This document shows positions 18,672 through 27,410 of a stretch of DNA of 64,000 bases, piece by piece; position 1 is the first letter of the stretch; each line of letters opens with the position of its first letter. Under the pieces are notes generated by a model, which was not told where the DNA came from, did not search any database, and saw only the letters and a list, made by a program, of their open reading frames with translations. Location: positions 1-64,000 of the forward strand of contig DJOW01000047.1 of the NCBI GenBank assembly GCA_002437305.1, written 5' to 3'. This DNA is from Bacteroidales bacterium UBA6428. GTDB taxonomy: Bacteria; Bacteroidota; Bacteroidia; Bacteroidales; UBA932. The position numbers were made by a program, and so were the translations under genes.

Positions 18672-19648
18672 TGCCTTCCCTCCTCGACACATTCAAACAC
18701 CTCGGGATCCATTGTGCACTCAATCACGCCATCGGGAATACGCGAGGCATGGGCTATGCACTTACCTCCCTTTGAATTGACAAAATCCTTGTAGTCAATG
18801 TAGAACTGGATCCCCTCGGTCGGGTCCTGCGAGAGCGGAAACGCGCACTTGAAAACAACTGTGGCCGTTGAAGGGAAAACAGAAAGTTTCCTGCCGGCGG
18901 GAAGATTCCTGACGCCGATCGCGACTTCCGAGCTTACCTCGACATAACGTGTGACATCCAAGGAATAATTCACCTCGGTCTCTGACATTCTGACTCCGGA
19001 AATCGGATCAAGCCTGACTACGCCATGAGCGCTGGACTTGAGGTTCAGCAAATCAATTGTACGGGTGAAGACCCTGTCTATGTGCTCCAAATGAAACGGC
19101 TCGCCGTAGATTGTGACAGAATCGGGCTGGAGATGAATCGGCCCCATGGCCATGTACTGAGGCTTGAAGCTCAGCACATGGACCGCCTGCACAGGAACCC
19201 TTTTGTTGTTCTCAAAAGGAAACCGGAACTGGACCGTCTCGGAAAGGAAGGACTCAAGCCGTACATCATCACCAAAAATCTCTGTAACGTAATTACTTAG
19301 TTCAGCAGCTGTGATGTAGAACAGTTCTCCGTCCTTATGGTGGAGATCCTTGCTGTCGAACTTTATGACACGGGCCTTGCGTTTCGCGAGATGGTGGATT
19401 CTCAGAAGAGAGAAACCGGATGTGCGGCACCTTGCGGCGATCATGCTGGAGTTTGAGGAGACATTGGAATGTCCTTCCAGCTCGCATTGCGCGACAACAG
19501 GCACGCTCATCGTGTCGGAATAGTTCAAGGACAGATTGTGGATCAGCCAAATGCTGAACGCAAGCAAGAGAGACATCAGAAAAACCGAAATGTCTCTCCC
19601 GTCAACTTGCAGTCTTCCCAGCAGCCTATGCAGACGTTCCTTCCACAT
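18668..19648 (-). CDS. YbbR-like (CdaR-type) domain membrane protein
   Basis: A 326-residue protein with one N-terminal membrane helix (about residues 20-38, SVFLMSLLLAFSIWLIH) and an exported body made of YbbR-like beta repeats. In Firmicutes such proteins regulate the c-di-AMP cyclase; no cyclase lies here, so the role is unknown. In Bacteroidales the gene sits between yajC and coaE, as here. Confidence 0.78.
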   Translation of the reverse strand: MWKERLHRLLGRLQVDGRDISVFLMSLLLAFSIWLIHNLSLNYSDTMSVPVVAQCELEGHSNVSSNSSMIAARCRTSGFSLLRIHHLAKRKARVIKFDSKDLHHKDGELFYITAAELSNYVTEIFGDDVRLESFLSETVQFRFPFENNKRVPVQAVHVLSFKPQYMAMGPIHLQPDSVTIYGEPFHLEHIDRVFTRTIDLLNLKSSAHGVVRLDPISGVRMSETEVNYSLDVTRYVEVSSEVAIGVRNLPAGRKLSVFPSTATVVFKCAFPLSQDPTEGIQFYIDYKDFVNSKGGKCIAHASRIPDGVIECTMDPEVFECVEEGRQ

Positions 19649-19671
19649 CCTACAGCCAGAGAATCCGTTGT

Positions 19672-20013
19672 TTACTGCTGCGGAGCGTCCTGGGTGAAAT
19701 CCCTGACAAGGGAGTTTTTGTCTACTCTGAGTTTGACTTCCCCGTCCACCTTGATCAGGACGGTCCTGTCCTTGATCTCGTCAACGGTTCCGTAAATTCC
19801 ACCGGCGGTGACGACCTTGTCACCTCTCTTCAGACCATTGCGGAACTTTTCGAGTTCCTTCTGCTGCTTACGCTGGGGACGGATCATAAAGAACCACATG
19901 ATCACGAACATGGCAATGATCATAACCCAGAACATTCCGCCGCCGCCAGCCGGAGTCTGTCCGGCGCCCGCAGGCGCGGCCGCCTGCAGCGAGATAAAAG
20001 TAAGAATATTCAT
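19672..20013 (-). CDS. yajC: Preprotein translocase subunit YajC
   Basis: A 113-residue partner of SecDF with a single membrane helix (about 27-43), then the signature IRPQRKQQKE and GDKVVTAGGIYGTV. The glycine-rich segment before the helix is normal for the family in this phylum. It lies 34 bases after nusB and 23 before the YbbR-like gene. Confidence 0.95.
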   Translation of the reverse strand: MNILTFISLQAAAPAGAGQTPAGGGGMFWVMIIAMFVIMWFFMIRPQRKQQKELEKFRNGLKRGDKVVTAGGIYGTVDEIKDRTVLIKVDGEVKLRVDKNSLVRDFTQDAPQQ

Positions 20014-20047
20014 TTCTTCTTATGGTGTTAATTAAACAATCACAAAT

Positions 20048-21013
20048 TTAATCAATTTTTCCGGTCTTGACTATATCCCCCTTCTCAATCTGCGCTTTTA
20101 TAAGCCGGTCAAGAAGTCCATTGACGAAAGAACGGCTTTTAGGAGTACTGTAATACTTGGAGATCTCGACATATTCATTGATGGTCACCCGGAGCGGCAT
20201 CGCCGGGAAGGCCTTGGCCTCTGCAAGCCCCATCACGATGAGTACGGTGTCGGTGGTGAAAAGCCTGTCCTTTTCCCATTGCGAGGTGCTGTCCGCGACA
20301 AGGGGGGCATATTTGTCATAGCAGGTGTAAGCTGTGCGGAGGAGTTTGTAGACAAAAGCCTTGTCACTGTCGACATTCTTGTTCCTGGCCTGAAGAATCT
20401 CACTTCTGTACAGAGGCGGCAGCGACCAGCGCTCCCCCCTCGCAAAAGACTTGAAGGTGTCGCAGCAGACAGACAATGAGTAAGCCAAGTCATCACACCA
20501 AAGAATGGAAATGTCCTCCAGGATCCTCTCCAATTCCTCGTTGTCAACAAACTCTTCCTCGAATATTCTTGTGAACAGTCCCGCGTCCTCCCCAAGGGTA
20601 CATTCATCGGATGAGGACATGTACTCTCTATAATAGTCCTTCGTGCAGATTGAGTCGTAGACGCTCCTGACAAACGCGTCATAGGGCTCCCATGAAAGGT
20701 TGCGCCTCGCGATGATCTTTTGAAAGTCAGGATCCCGCTCAAGGATCGGAGAGAACAGATTCCTGGTGAACTTCATGTTGGGATTCCTTTCCTCCTCAGT
20801 GGGATTGAACTTGTTCCTGGCATTCTCTATTCTTGTCCGGGCCTCAGAGGTGAGGCACGGAATGATGCCGAGCATAAAAAGGTACAAGGATCTTGTGGCC
20901 TCGCATGAAGCCTCAAGCATCGCCTCGGCTTCGGGGAGCGTCATCGAGGGATTCTCCGCAAAACTGTACAAAACCTTGAAAGCCTTTATTCGCAAAATTC
21001 GTCGGTTCAGCAT
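20048..21013 (-). CDS. nusB: Transcription antitermination factor NusB (long Bacteroidota form)
   Basis: RNA-binding antitermination factor for rRNA transcription. At 321 residues it is more than twice the E. coli length, as is usual in Bacteroidota, with the NusB fold in the C-terminal half (INEYVEISKYYSTPKSRSFVNGLLD). A start at 21013 (MLNRRILRIKAF) is chosen because the upstream in-frame codon at 21046 lies beyond the TATCTTTG promoter box. It heads the long minus-strand operon that runs to glpC. Confidence 0.92.
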   Translation of the reverse strand: MLNRRILRIKAFKVLYSFAENPSMTLPEAEAMLEASCEATRSLYLFMLGIIPCLTSEARTRIENARNKFNPTEEERNPNMKFTRNLFSPILERDPDFQKIIARRNLSWEPYDAFVRSVYDSICTKDYYREYMSSSDECTLGEDAGLFTRIFEEEFVDNEELERILEDISILWCDDLAYSLSVCCDTFKSFARGERWSLPPLYRSEILQARNKNVDSDKAFVYKLLRTAYTCYDKYAPLVADSTSQWEKDRLFTTDTVLIVMGLAEAKAFPAMPLRVTINEYVEISKYYSTPKSRSFVNGLLDRLIKAQIEKGDIVKTGKID

Positions 21014-21034
21014 ATTTCCAATTAAAATTTTATG

Positions 21035-21042
21035 CAAAGATA
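21035..21042 (-). promoter_or_regulatory. nusB operon promoter -7 box
   Basis: TATCTTTG on the minus strand, giving a leader of about 15 bases to the nusB start. It is the only good box I see for the ten-gene unit. It is divergent from the DUF3276 promoter 23 bases away. Confidence 0.65.
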
Positions 21043-21064
21043 ACACACTATTTCAGATTTTTCT

Positions 21065-21072
21065 TAAATTTG
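21065..21072 (+). promoter_or_regulatory. DUF3276 gene promoter -7 box
   Basis: TAAATTTG, 28 bases before the start codon; leader of about 22 bases. Confidence 0.65.
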
Positions 21073-21100
21073 TGCGGATATCAAAAACATTCAGCGCAAG

Positions 21101-21484
21101 ATGTACAAAGATGATTACGAGCGGACGTATTTCGCCGACCGCAACTCAGAAGACGTTTATTCCAAACCCGTAAGGGCAGGTAAAAGGACGTATTTCTTCG
21201 ATGTCAAGACCACCAAGGGCAACAACGACTACTACCTCACAATCACAGAGAGCAAACGCAGGCAGGAGCAGGACGGAAGTTTCTCGTTCGACAAGCATAA
21301 GATCTTCCTTTACAAGGAAGACTTCGACAAGTTCCTGGAAGGACTCACGGAGGTTGTTGCTTACATGAGGGAGAACCTTCTTCCCGACGTGCCTGAGCAC
21401 AACTACGAGCAGACCCTGGATTCCAGAGGAGGCAGACCTTCCTCCGACGGCCAGTTCAGCAATGTTGACTTCGAGGAGTTATAG
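21101..21484 (+). CDS. DUF3276 / PUR-alpha-like nucleic-acid-binding protein
   Basis: A 127-residue protein of the DUF3276 family, which adopts the PUR-repeat fold that binds single-stranded nucleic acid in Borrelia and eukaryotes. Family features are GKRTYFFDVKTTKGNNDYYLTI split by KRRQEQDGSF and the YKEDFDKFLEGL helix. It has its own promoter and is separated from the next operon by a 71-base gap. Confidence 0.88.
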   Translation: MYKDDYERTYFADRNSEDVYSKPVRAGKRTYFFDVKTTKGNNDYYLTITESKRRQEQDGSFSFDKHKIFLYKEDFDKFLEGLTEVVAYMRENLLPDVPEHNYEQTLDSRGGRPSSDGQFSNVDFEEL

Positions 21485-21528
21485 GGTGGAGTATCAAAAA
21501 TTTATCATACAATCCTTTACTACACTAC

Positions 21529-21544
21529 ATTAACACATTAACAC
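21529..21544 (+). repeat. Tandem 8-mer upstream of the oxidoreductase operon
   Basis: ATTAACAC occurs twice in tandem, 12 bases before the start codon at 21556. It may be a regulator site or simply leader sequence; no TAnnTTTG box is visible in this gap. Confidence 0.4.
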
Positions 21545-21555
21545 AACACTGAACA

Positions 21556-23049
21556 ATGAGCAAAGACATGTCAAGACGCTCTTTCCTGAAAACAGGAACC
21601 GCCGTGGCCGCCGGACTTGCGGTCGCTCCGAACATCATCATCGCAGGTGAGAAGACGCCTAAGAAAGAAAAGAAAAAGAAAGTCGCGGCCAACGACAAAC
21701 TGAACATTCTTGGTGTCGGTATCGGAGGCCGTGGAGCGGCCGACCTCGCTGAAATGGAGACCGAGAACATCATTGGACTTTGTGACGTGGATTGGAAATA
21801 CGCCGACCATGTGTTCAAAAAGTACCCTCAGGCTAAAAAATACAACGACTATCGTGTGATGTTCGACGAAATGCTGGACAAGGCCGACGCCGTGATGATC
21901 GCGACCGCCGACCACACTCACGCGATCATAGCCGCACAGGCAATGGCGGCCGGAAAGCACGTCTATGTCGAGAAACCTCTGACGCTCACTGTCTATGAGG
22001 CAAGGCTCCTTACCAAACTCGCCGCGAAATACCGTGTGGCCACACAGATGGGTAACCAGGGCGCGTCAAGCGAAGGGACAAGAAAGGCCATCGAGTGGCT
22101 CTGGAACGGTGAGATCGGAGAAGTCAGAAGAGTTGACTGCTTCACCGACCGTCCTATCTGGCCACAGGGCCTTGAGAAGCCTACCAAGGTCGAGCCTATT
22201 CCTTCCACCCTCAACTGGGAAGCCTTCATCGGACCTGCTCCTATGCGCGGCTACAACTCAATCTACACTCCATGGAATTTCCGTGGCTGGTGGGACTTCG
22301 GCACAGGCGCGATGGGCGACATGGCCTGCCACATAATGCACGTTCCGTTCAAGGGTCTGAAACTCGGCTATCCTACAAAGGTTGAGGCCAGCTCCACAAA
22401 CGTTCTGACCGACTGCTGTCCAAGCGCCGAGATGATCCACCTTACCTTCCCCGCAAGGGAGAACATGGCCAAACTCGCGATGCCTGAGGTTGACATCCGC
22501 TGGTACGACGGTGGCTTCAAGCCGGAAAGGCCGGAGGGACTGCCTGCGGGCTTCAATCTGAACATATCCGGTGGATGCAGCATTTTCTACGGAACAAAGG
22601 ACACAATGATCGTCGGCACCTACGGAAGTTCCCCTATCCTCGTCTCCGGACGGAAGCCAGAGGTTCCTCACGTTCTCCGCGAGGTGACACTCTCACACCA
22701 GCAGGACTGGATCCGCGCCTGCAAGGAGGATCCGGATTCAAGAGTTCCCGCGGCCTCAGACTTCAGCGAGGCCGGTCCTTTCGTTGAGATGGTGGATCTC
22801 GGGGTCGCGGCTGTAAGGCTCCAGGCCCTCAATCAGATTCTCGAGTGGGACGGACAGAAGATGGAGTTCACAAACATTCCAGCCGACGCCACTATCAAGA
22901 TACTTGAGAAGGACGGATTCTCGATCCACGACGGGCATCCAACATTCGAGAACAAATACACAGATCCAGTGAACGCCCGCCAATTCGCGGCAAATCTGAT
23001 CAAGCGTCAATACCGCGCCGGATACGAACTCCCGGAAATGCCAGAATAA
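21556..23049 (+). CDS. Tat-exported Gfo/Idh/MocA oxidoreductase
   Basis: NAD(P)-dependent sugar oxidoreductase of 497 residues exported folded: a twin-arginine signal (SRRSFLKTG) leads, then a lysine-rich linker, the Rossmann motif GVGIGGRGAADL near residue 55 and the family motif EKPLTL near residue 137. It heads a three-gene operon with a DUF1080 lipoprotein and a TIM-barrel lipoprotein. Similar sets in Bacteroides make and break 3-keto-glycosides, so oxidation of a sugar C3 hydroxyl is the likely role. It could also act in an unrelated sugar conversion. Confidence 0.9.
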   Translation: MSKDMSRRSFLKTGTAVAAGLAVAPNIIIAGEKTPKKEKKKKVAANDKLNILGVGIGGRGAADLAEMETENIIGLCDVDWKYADHVFKKYPQAKKYNDYRVMFDEMLDKADAVMIATADHTHAIIAAQAMAAGKHVYVEKPLTLTVYEARLLTKLAAKYRVATQMGNQGASSEGTRKAIEWLWNGEIGEVRRVDCFTDRPIWPQGLEKPTKVEPIPSTLNWEAFIGPAPMRGYNSIYTPWNFRGWWDFGTGAMGDMACHIMHVPFKGLKLGYPTKVEASSTNVLTDCCPSAEMIHLTFPARENMAKLAMPEVDIRWYDGGFKPERPEGLPAGFNLNISGGCSIFYGTKDTMIVGTYGSSPILVSGRKPEVPHVLREVTLSHQQDWIRACKEDPDSRVPAASDFSEAGPFVEMVDLGVAAVRLQALNQILEWDGQKMEFTNIPADATIKILEKDGFSIHDGHPTFENKYTDPVNARQFAANLIKRQYRAGYELPEMPE

Positions 23050-23073
23050 TATTTATTATAAATAATAAAGTAT

Positions 23074-23976
23074 ATGAAGAAGATTGTTTTCGTGGCGGCG
23101 GCTGCCGCAATGGTCTTGAGCGCGGTCTCCTGCGGCAACGGCAAGAAGAAAGCCTCCGCTCCAGCCGAACTCAAATGGACAGGTACAGAGACAGTTGAGA
23201 CCAAGGTCTCCAAGGAAGGAGTCCCGGCTTACGTCAGCGTTGAGAAACCTCAGGTGGATCTCGCCTCGCTTCCTCAGGACAAGGACGGCTATTACGTGAT
23301 TTTTGACGGAGAGACCCTCGACGGATGGCGTGGGTACGGCAAAGACAAAGCGCCTTCCCGATGGACTGTAGAGGACGGATGCATCAAGTTCACCGGCTCA
23401 GGCACTGGTGAAGGCCAGACCGGAGAAGGCGGTGACCTGATCTTCGCCCACAAGTTCAAGAACTTCCAGCTCGAGCTCGAATGGAAGATCTCAAAGGGTG
23501 GCAACTCCGGAATCCTTTACCTCGCCCAGGAAATCAAGGAGTACAACGCCGACAGCACGACAAAGTGGGCTCCTATCTACATTTCATCACCTGAGTATCA
23601 GGTGCTTGACAACGCCAATCATCCTGATGCCATGCTCGGAGTGGATGGCAACCGCCAGTCGGCGTCCCTCTATGACATGATTCCTGCCAAGCCACAGAAC
23701 CAGAAACCTTACGGAGAGTGGAACACAGCGAAGATCATGGTTTTCAAAGGCACTGTGGTTCACGGCCAGAACGGAAAGAACGTTGTTGAGTACCACCTGT
23801 GGACTCCACAGTGGACTGACATGCTTCAGGCATCCAAATTCTCTCAGGAGAAATGGCCTCTCGCGTTCGAACTCCTTAACAACTGCGGTGGCGACAACCA
23901 CGAAGGTTACATCGGCCTTCAGGATCACGGTGACGATGTATGGTTCCGCAACATCCGCGTAAAAGTTCTTGACTGA
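23074..23976 (+). CDS. DUF1080 (3-keto-disaccharide hydrolase-like) lipoprotein
   Basis: A 300-residue lipoprotein (lipobox AVSC, cysteine at residue 20) with a single LamG-like jelly-roll of the DUF1080/PF06439 type: IFDGETLDGWRGYG near 76, GNSGILYLAQE near 148 and the C-terminal GYIGLQDHGDDVWFRNIRV. Characterised relatives cleave 3-keto-glycosides, supporting a shared pathway with the flanking genes. Located 24 bases after the oxidoreductase and overlapping the next start. Confidence 0.88.
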   Translation: MKKIVFVAAAAAMVLSAVSCGNGKKKASAPAELKWTGTETVETKVSKEGVPAYVSVEKPQVDLASLPQDKDGYYVIFDGETLDGWRGYGKDKAPSRWTVEDGCIKFTGSGTGEGQTGEGGDLIFAHKFKNFQLELEWKISKGGNSGILYLAQEIKEYNADSTTKWAPIYISSPEYQVLDNANHPDAMLGVDGNRQSASLYDMIPAKPQNQKPYGEWNTAKIMVFKGTVVHGQNGKNVVEYHLWTPQWTDMLQASKFSQEKWPLAFELLNNCGGDNHEGYIGLQDHGDDVWFRNIRVKVLD

Positions 23977-24878
23977 TGAAAAAGATAATTCTTATTATGA
24001 TGGCCTCGGCTCTGCTTCTCGGCTCTGCTTCTTGCTCCGGGAAGAAGCCAAAGGCACCTGTCAGGAAAGAGATCAGCGTCCAGCTCTACAGCATCAGGGA
24101 CGAGATCGGGGATCCTGAGAAGTACGCCAAGAATCACGAGAAGACTTTCAAGGCTCTGGCGGAAATGGGCTACACCTCAGTCGAGGCGGCATGTTACTCG
24201 GATGGAAAAATCTATGGAGTGACTCCGGAACAGTACAAGGCCGACCTCGAGGCAGCCGGATTGAAATCACTTTCGACACACATCGGACACAGCCTCAGCG
24301 AGGAGGAACTTGCCTCAGGTGACTTCACCGAGTCAATGAAATGGTGGGACCAGGCCATCGCCGCCCACAAGGCCGCCGGGTGCAAATACATAGTATATCC
24401 TTGGTTCCCGGTTCCGGAGACATTGGCCAAACTCAAGACCTACTGCGACTACTTCAACGCCATCGGAGCGAAATGCAAGGAGAACGGGATGCTTTTCGGC
24501 TACCACAATCACTCCCACGAGTTCAAGAAGGTTGAGGACACCGTCGTCTATGAGTTCTTGCTCGAGAACACCAACCCTGAGTATGTGTTCTTTGAGATGG
24601 ATGTCTATTGGACGGTTATGGGCCAGGCCTATCCAGTCGAGCTCTTCAGGAAATACCCTGGACGCTTCACGCTTCTCCACATCAAGGATCACCTCGAACT
24701 CGGTGAGAGCGGAATGGTAGGCTTCGACGCGATATTCAATCATGCGGACATCGCCGGAATGAAGGATTTTGTGGTTGAGCTTGAGGCTTTCACCAATGGT
24801 GACTGGAAGGAAAGCATGAAGATGTGCGCTGATTATCTTCTGAATTCAGATTTCGTAAAAGCCTCCTACGAGAAATAA
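23976..24878 (+). CDS. Sugar phosphate isomerase/epimerase-like TIM-barrel lipoprotein
   Basis: A 300-residue lipoprotein (lipobox SASC, cysteine near 20) with the xylose-isomerase-like TIM barrel. Candidate metal ligands are in YHNHSHEF (near 175), FEMDVYW (near 207), HIKDH (near 233) and VVELEAF (near 267). The start overlaps the DUF1080 stop by one base. In 3-keto-glycoside loci such proteins act on the keto-sugar or its elimination product; the exact reaction here is unknown. A strong terminator follows. Confidence 0.85.
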   Translation: MKKIILIMMASALLLGSASCSGKKPKAPVRKEISVQLYSIRDEIGDPEKYAKNHEKTFKALAEMGYTSVEAACYSDGKIYGVTPEQYKADLEAAGLKSLSTHIGHSLSEEELASGDFTESMKWWDQAIAAHKAAGCKYIVYPWFPVPETLAKLKTYCDYFNAIGAKCKENGMLFGYHNHSHEFKKVEDTVVYEFLLENTNPEYVFFEMDVYWTVMGQAYPVELFRKYPGRFTLLHIKDHLELGESGMVGFDAIFNHADIAGMKDFVVELEAFTNGDWKESMKMCADYLLNSDFVKASYEK

Positions 24879-24902
24879 TATTCCTTTTAATATTAATATC
24901 AG

Positions 24903-24936
24903 AACGGCCTGGAACCAATCCCCGGCCGTTTTTTTG
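24903..24936 (+). terminator. Intrinsic terminator of the oxidoreductase operon
   Basis: Arms AACGGCC (24903-24909) and GGCCGTT (24924-24930) are followed by a run of T. Confidence 0.88.
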
Positions 24937-24963
24937 TCCGGCTTCCACATGTATTCCTGCAAA

Positions 24964-24995
24964 TCTGATATTTTAACATATTTTTAGTATATTTG
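24964..24995 (+). promoter_or_regulatory. Deaminase operon promoter
   Basis: TCTG, 20 bases, then TATATTTG: a near-consensus Bacteroidota promoter. The start codon is 55 bases further. Confidence 0.65.
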
Positions 24996-25050
24996 AAGAC
25001 TTTAGGCGAATTGTTTAATTTATCACATAGTTTCTTAGGCATATTCAATT

Positions 25051-26319
25051 ATGGACAAGATCCTACTCAGGAACATAACTTCAGACGGGCGTCAGGTTGA
25101 CATCACCATCGCCGACGGGCTGATCCAAAGGATAGCGCCGCACTCCGAAGAGTACAGGGAGGCCGCCTCCGGCGTTGAGACAGTTGACTGCACCGGCAAG
25201 GCCGCTGTTCCGGGATTCATCAACATGCACACCCACGCCGCGATGTCACTTATGCGCGGCATCGGGGAGGACATGGTGCTGCAGGACTGGCTTGAGCACA
25301 TCTGGGCGATCGAATCGAAGCTTGACGCCCCGTTCATCTACTGGGGCACAAAGGCGGCGGCGCTTGAGATGATCAAGACCGGGACGACCACATTCAACGA
25401 TCACTACTGGTTCTCCCCCACAGCACGGATCGCGGCTTCGGAGATGAACATCAGAGCTGCGGTGTCATACCTTTTCCTAAACCACAATGATCCGGATGAA
25501 GCAGAGAGAGAGAAGGAGCAGTGCATCCAGATGCATGAGACAGTGCCCGGGTGGAACTCTCGGTCCATCTTCACGATCGGCATCCACTCAATTTATTCAG
25601 TCAGCGAGGAACTCATCATTTGGGCTACGGATTACGCGCGGAGACACAATCTTAAAATCCACATCCACCTGGCCGAGTCCGAACGGGAGGATCTGGACTG
25701 CAAGGCTGCCCATGGCGGTCTCTCTCCGGTCGAGTACCTTGACGCCCTTGGAGTTCTGGGTCCGGATGTCATCGCGGCGCACACGCTTTGGCTGTCCGGG
25801 CATGACATAGAGCTTTTGGGTAAGCGCCACGTGAATTGCGTGCACAACATAAACTCAAACACAAAGCTTGCCTCAGGCTATAAATTCAAGTGGAAGGAAC
25901 TTACGGAAGCCGGAGCCAACGTCTGCCTGGGAACCGATGGCTGCGCGTCCTCCAACAACCTGGACATCCTGGAAGCCATGAAGACAACGGCCTTGTTCCA
26001 GAAAGCATGGAGGAAGGATCCCTCGGAACTGCCCCTTCGGACGCTCATGGACATGGCCACGGTCAACGGGGCAAAAGCATTCGGGCTGAACACCGGCAAG
26101 ATCGCGGAAGGATACGAGGCCGACATCCAGATTGTCGACACAGAAAACACGTTCTTCTTGTCGCCCGGCCCGTTCCTGGCGAACTTCATCTACTCCGCCC
26201 ACAGCGACTGCGTATCCTCCCTCATCGCAGGAGGAAAATTTGTGATGCGCGAGCGGAAAGTCTTCGGTGAGAAGATGATCATCAAGGGAGCCCGCACTGT
26301 CTTGAATGAAATAGAATAA
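25051..26319 (+). CDS. 5'-methylthioadenosine / S-adenosylhomocysteine deaminase-type amidohydrolase
   Basis: Metal-dependent deaminase of 422 residues. The ligands are visible as HTHAAMSLMRG (near 60), HIHLAESE (near 205), AAHTLWL (near 245) and GTDGCASSN (near 296). The TrzN/SsnA/MtaD group includes MTA/SAH and adenosine deaminases; the position directly before purine nucleoside phosphorylase supports deamination of an adenosine-type nucleoside. Start chosen at the ATG after ATTCAATT. First gene of a four-gene operon. Confidence 0.88.
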   Translation: MDKILLRNITSDGRQVDITIADGLIQRIAPHSEEYREAASGVETVDCTGKAAVPGFINMHTHAAMSLMRGIGEDMVLQDWLEHIWAIESKLDAPFIYWGTKAAALEMIKTGTTTFNDHYWFSPTARIAASEMNIRAAVSYLFLNHNDPDEAEREKEQCIQMHETVPGWNSRSIFTIGIHSIYSVSEELIIWATDYARRHNLKIHIHLAESEREDLDCKAAHGGLSPVEYLDALGVLGPDVIAAHTLWLSGHDIELLGKRHVNCVHNINSNTKLASGYKFKWKELTEAGANVCLGTDGCASSNNLDILEAMKTTALFQKAWRKDPSELPLRTLMDMATVNGAKAFGLNTGKIAEGYEADIQIVDTENTFFLSPGPFLANFIYSAHSDCVSSLIAGGKFVMRERKVFGEKMIIKGARTVLNEIE

Positions 26320-26337
26320 TAACATTACAATAATCAC

Positions 26338-27165
26338 ATGGATCAAAGAGAAGAAAGAATCTACAAGGCGGCAGAATATCTCAAGCGGCAGCTTGGCTGC
26401 CTCAAGCCCGAAGTCGGCATTGTGCTTGGCAGCGGCCTGGGAAAACTTGCGGACAGCATAGATGATCCGCTGACAATACCTTACAAGACGATTCCCGGTT
26501 TTCCGGTCTCGACAGCGATAGGCCATAAGGGCAATTTCATCGCAGGCGGCCTGGGAGGAAAAACCGTCATCGCAATGCAGGGGCGAATCCACTATTACGA
26601 GGGCTATTCCATGGAGCTGGTGACGTTGCCTGTCCGTGTGATGAAAGTCATCGGAATCAAATACCTGTTCGTTTCCAACGCCGCAGGAGGGGTCAACTAC
26701 AACTTTAAGGTGGGGGACCTGATGATCATAAAAGATCACATAAATCAGCTGCCTAACCCTTTGATAGGACCGAACATGGATGACTTCGGTCCTCGCTTTC
26801 CGGACATGACAAGGCCTTACGATCCCGCATTGATCGCCAAAGCCGAGGAAATCGCCGGTGAGGCCGGAATAAAACTACACAAGGGGGTCTACTTCGGAGG
26901 CACAGGTCCGACATACGAGACTCCGGCGGAATACAAATACATCCGCACGATCGGAGGAGACGCCACCGGAATGTCCACGATCCCGGAGGTCATCGTGGCC
27001 AGGCACTCGAACATTCCGGTGTTCGGGGTCTCAGTGATCACCAATGAGGCACACGATGACTACGCTCCCGACTATGTAAACGACGGAGACGATGTCGTGA
27101 AGGCGGCGGACGCAGCTGCGGACAGGATGTGCACACTGTTCACCAGGATGATCGAATCTCTTTGA
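26338..27165 (+). CDS. punA: Purine nucleoside phosphorylase (trimeric PNP type)
   Basis: Cleaves purine nucleosides with phosphate to free base and ribose 1-phosphate. The 275 residues show [10 protein letters not shown] near 31, [10 protein letters not shown] near 82, [14 protein letters not shown] near 190 and SVITNEAHD near 234. The Asn in SVITN points to 6-oxopurines (inosine, guanosine) rather than methylthioadenosine. It follows the deaminase by 18 bases, so deaminated nucleosides would be its natural input; the Hpt-Adk fusion could then salvage the base. Confidence 0.93.
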   Translation: MDQREERIYKAAEYLKRQLGCLKPEVGIVLGSGLGKLADSIDDPLTIPYKTIPGFPVSTAIGHKGNFIAGGLGGKTVIAMQGRIHYYEGYSMELVTLPVRVMKVIGIKYLFVSNAAGGVNYNFKVGDLMIIKDHINQLPNPLIGPNMDDFGPRFPDMTRPYDPALIAKAEEIAGEAGIKLHKGVYFGGTGPTYETPAEYKYIRTIGGDATGMSTIPEVIVARHSNIPVFGVSVITNEAHDDYAPDYVNDGDDVVKAADAAADRMCTLFTRMIESL

Positions 27166-27179
27166 ACTGTCAGTAAGTG

Positions 27180-27398
27180 ATGAAATACATCTACATAATC
27201 TATTTTGTCCTCGCCGTGTTCGCGGCAGGATTCGGAGCGGCGCTCTTGGTCAACGGTGTACCGCTCAACTGGAAAATCATCGGCATTATACTGATCGGGG
27301 TTTATTTCCTTTACCGGGGAATCGCGACGTGTGTCAACCAAAGACGCCGCGAGGAACGTGAGTCAATCGACAATGGTAATGATCCCGCAAACGCTTAG
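27180..27398 (+). CDS. Small membrane protein of unknown function
   Basis: A 72-residue protein with two hydrophobic helices (about 2-24 and 32-48) and a charged C-terminal tail starting NQRRREERES. It lies 14 bases after punA and 12 before nadE. The ATG at 27180 is preferred over the GTG just before it. Not recognised. Confidence 0.7.
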   Translation: MKYIYIIYFVLAVFAAGFGAALLVNGVPLNWKIIGIILIGVYFLYRGIATCVNQRRREERESIDNGNDPANA

Positions 27399-27410
27399 AC
27401 ATTCACGAAC

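Noticed and set aside
21556..23049. GH109-type alpha-N-acetylgalactosaminidase
   Set aside because: GH109 enzymes are also Tat-exported Gfo/Idh proteins, but the DUF1080 and TIM-barrel partners favour a 3-keto-glycoside oxidoreductase; GH109 is not excluded.
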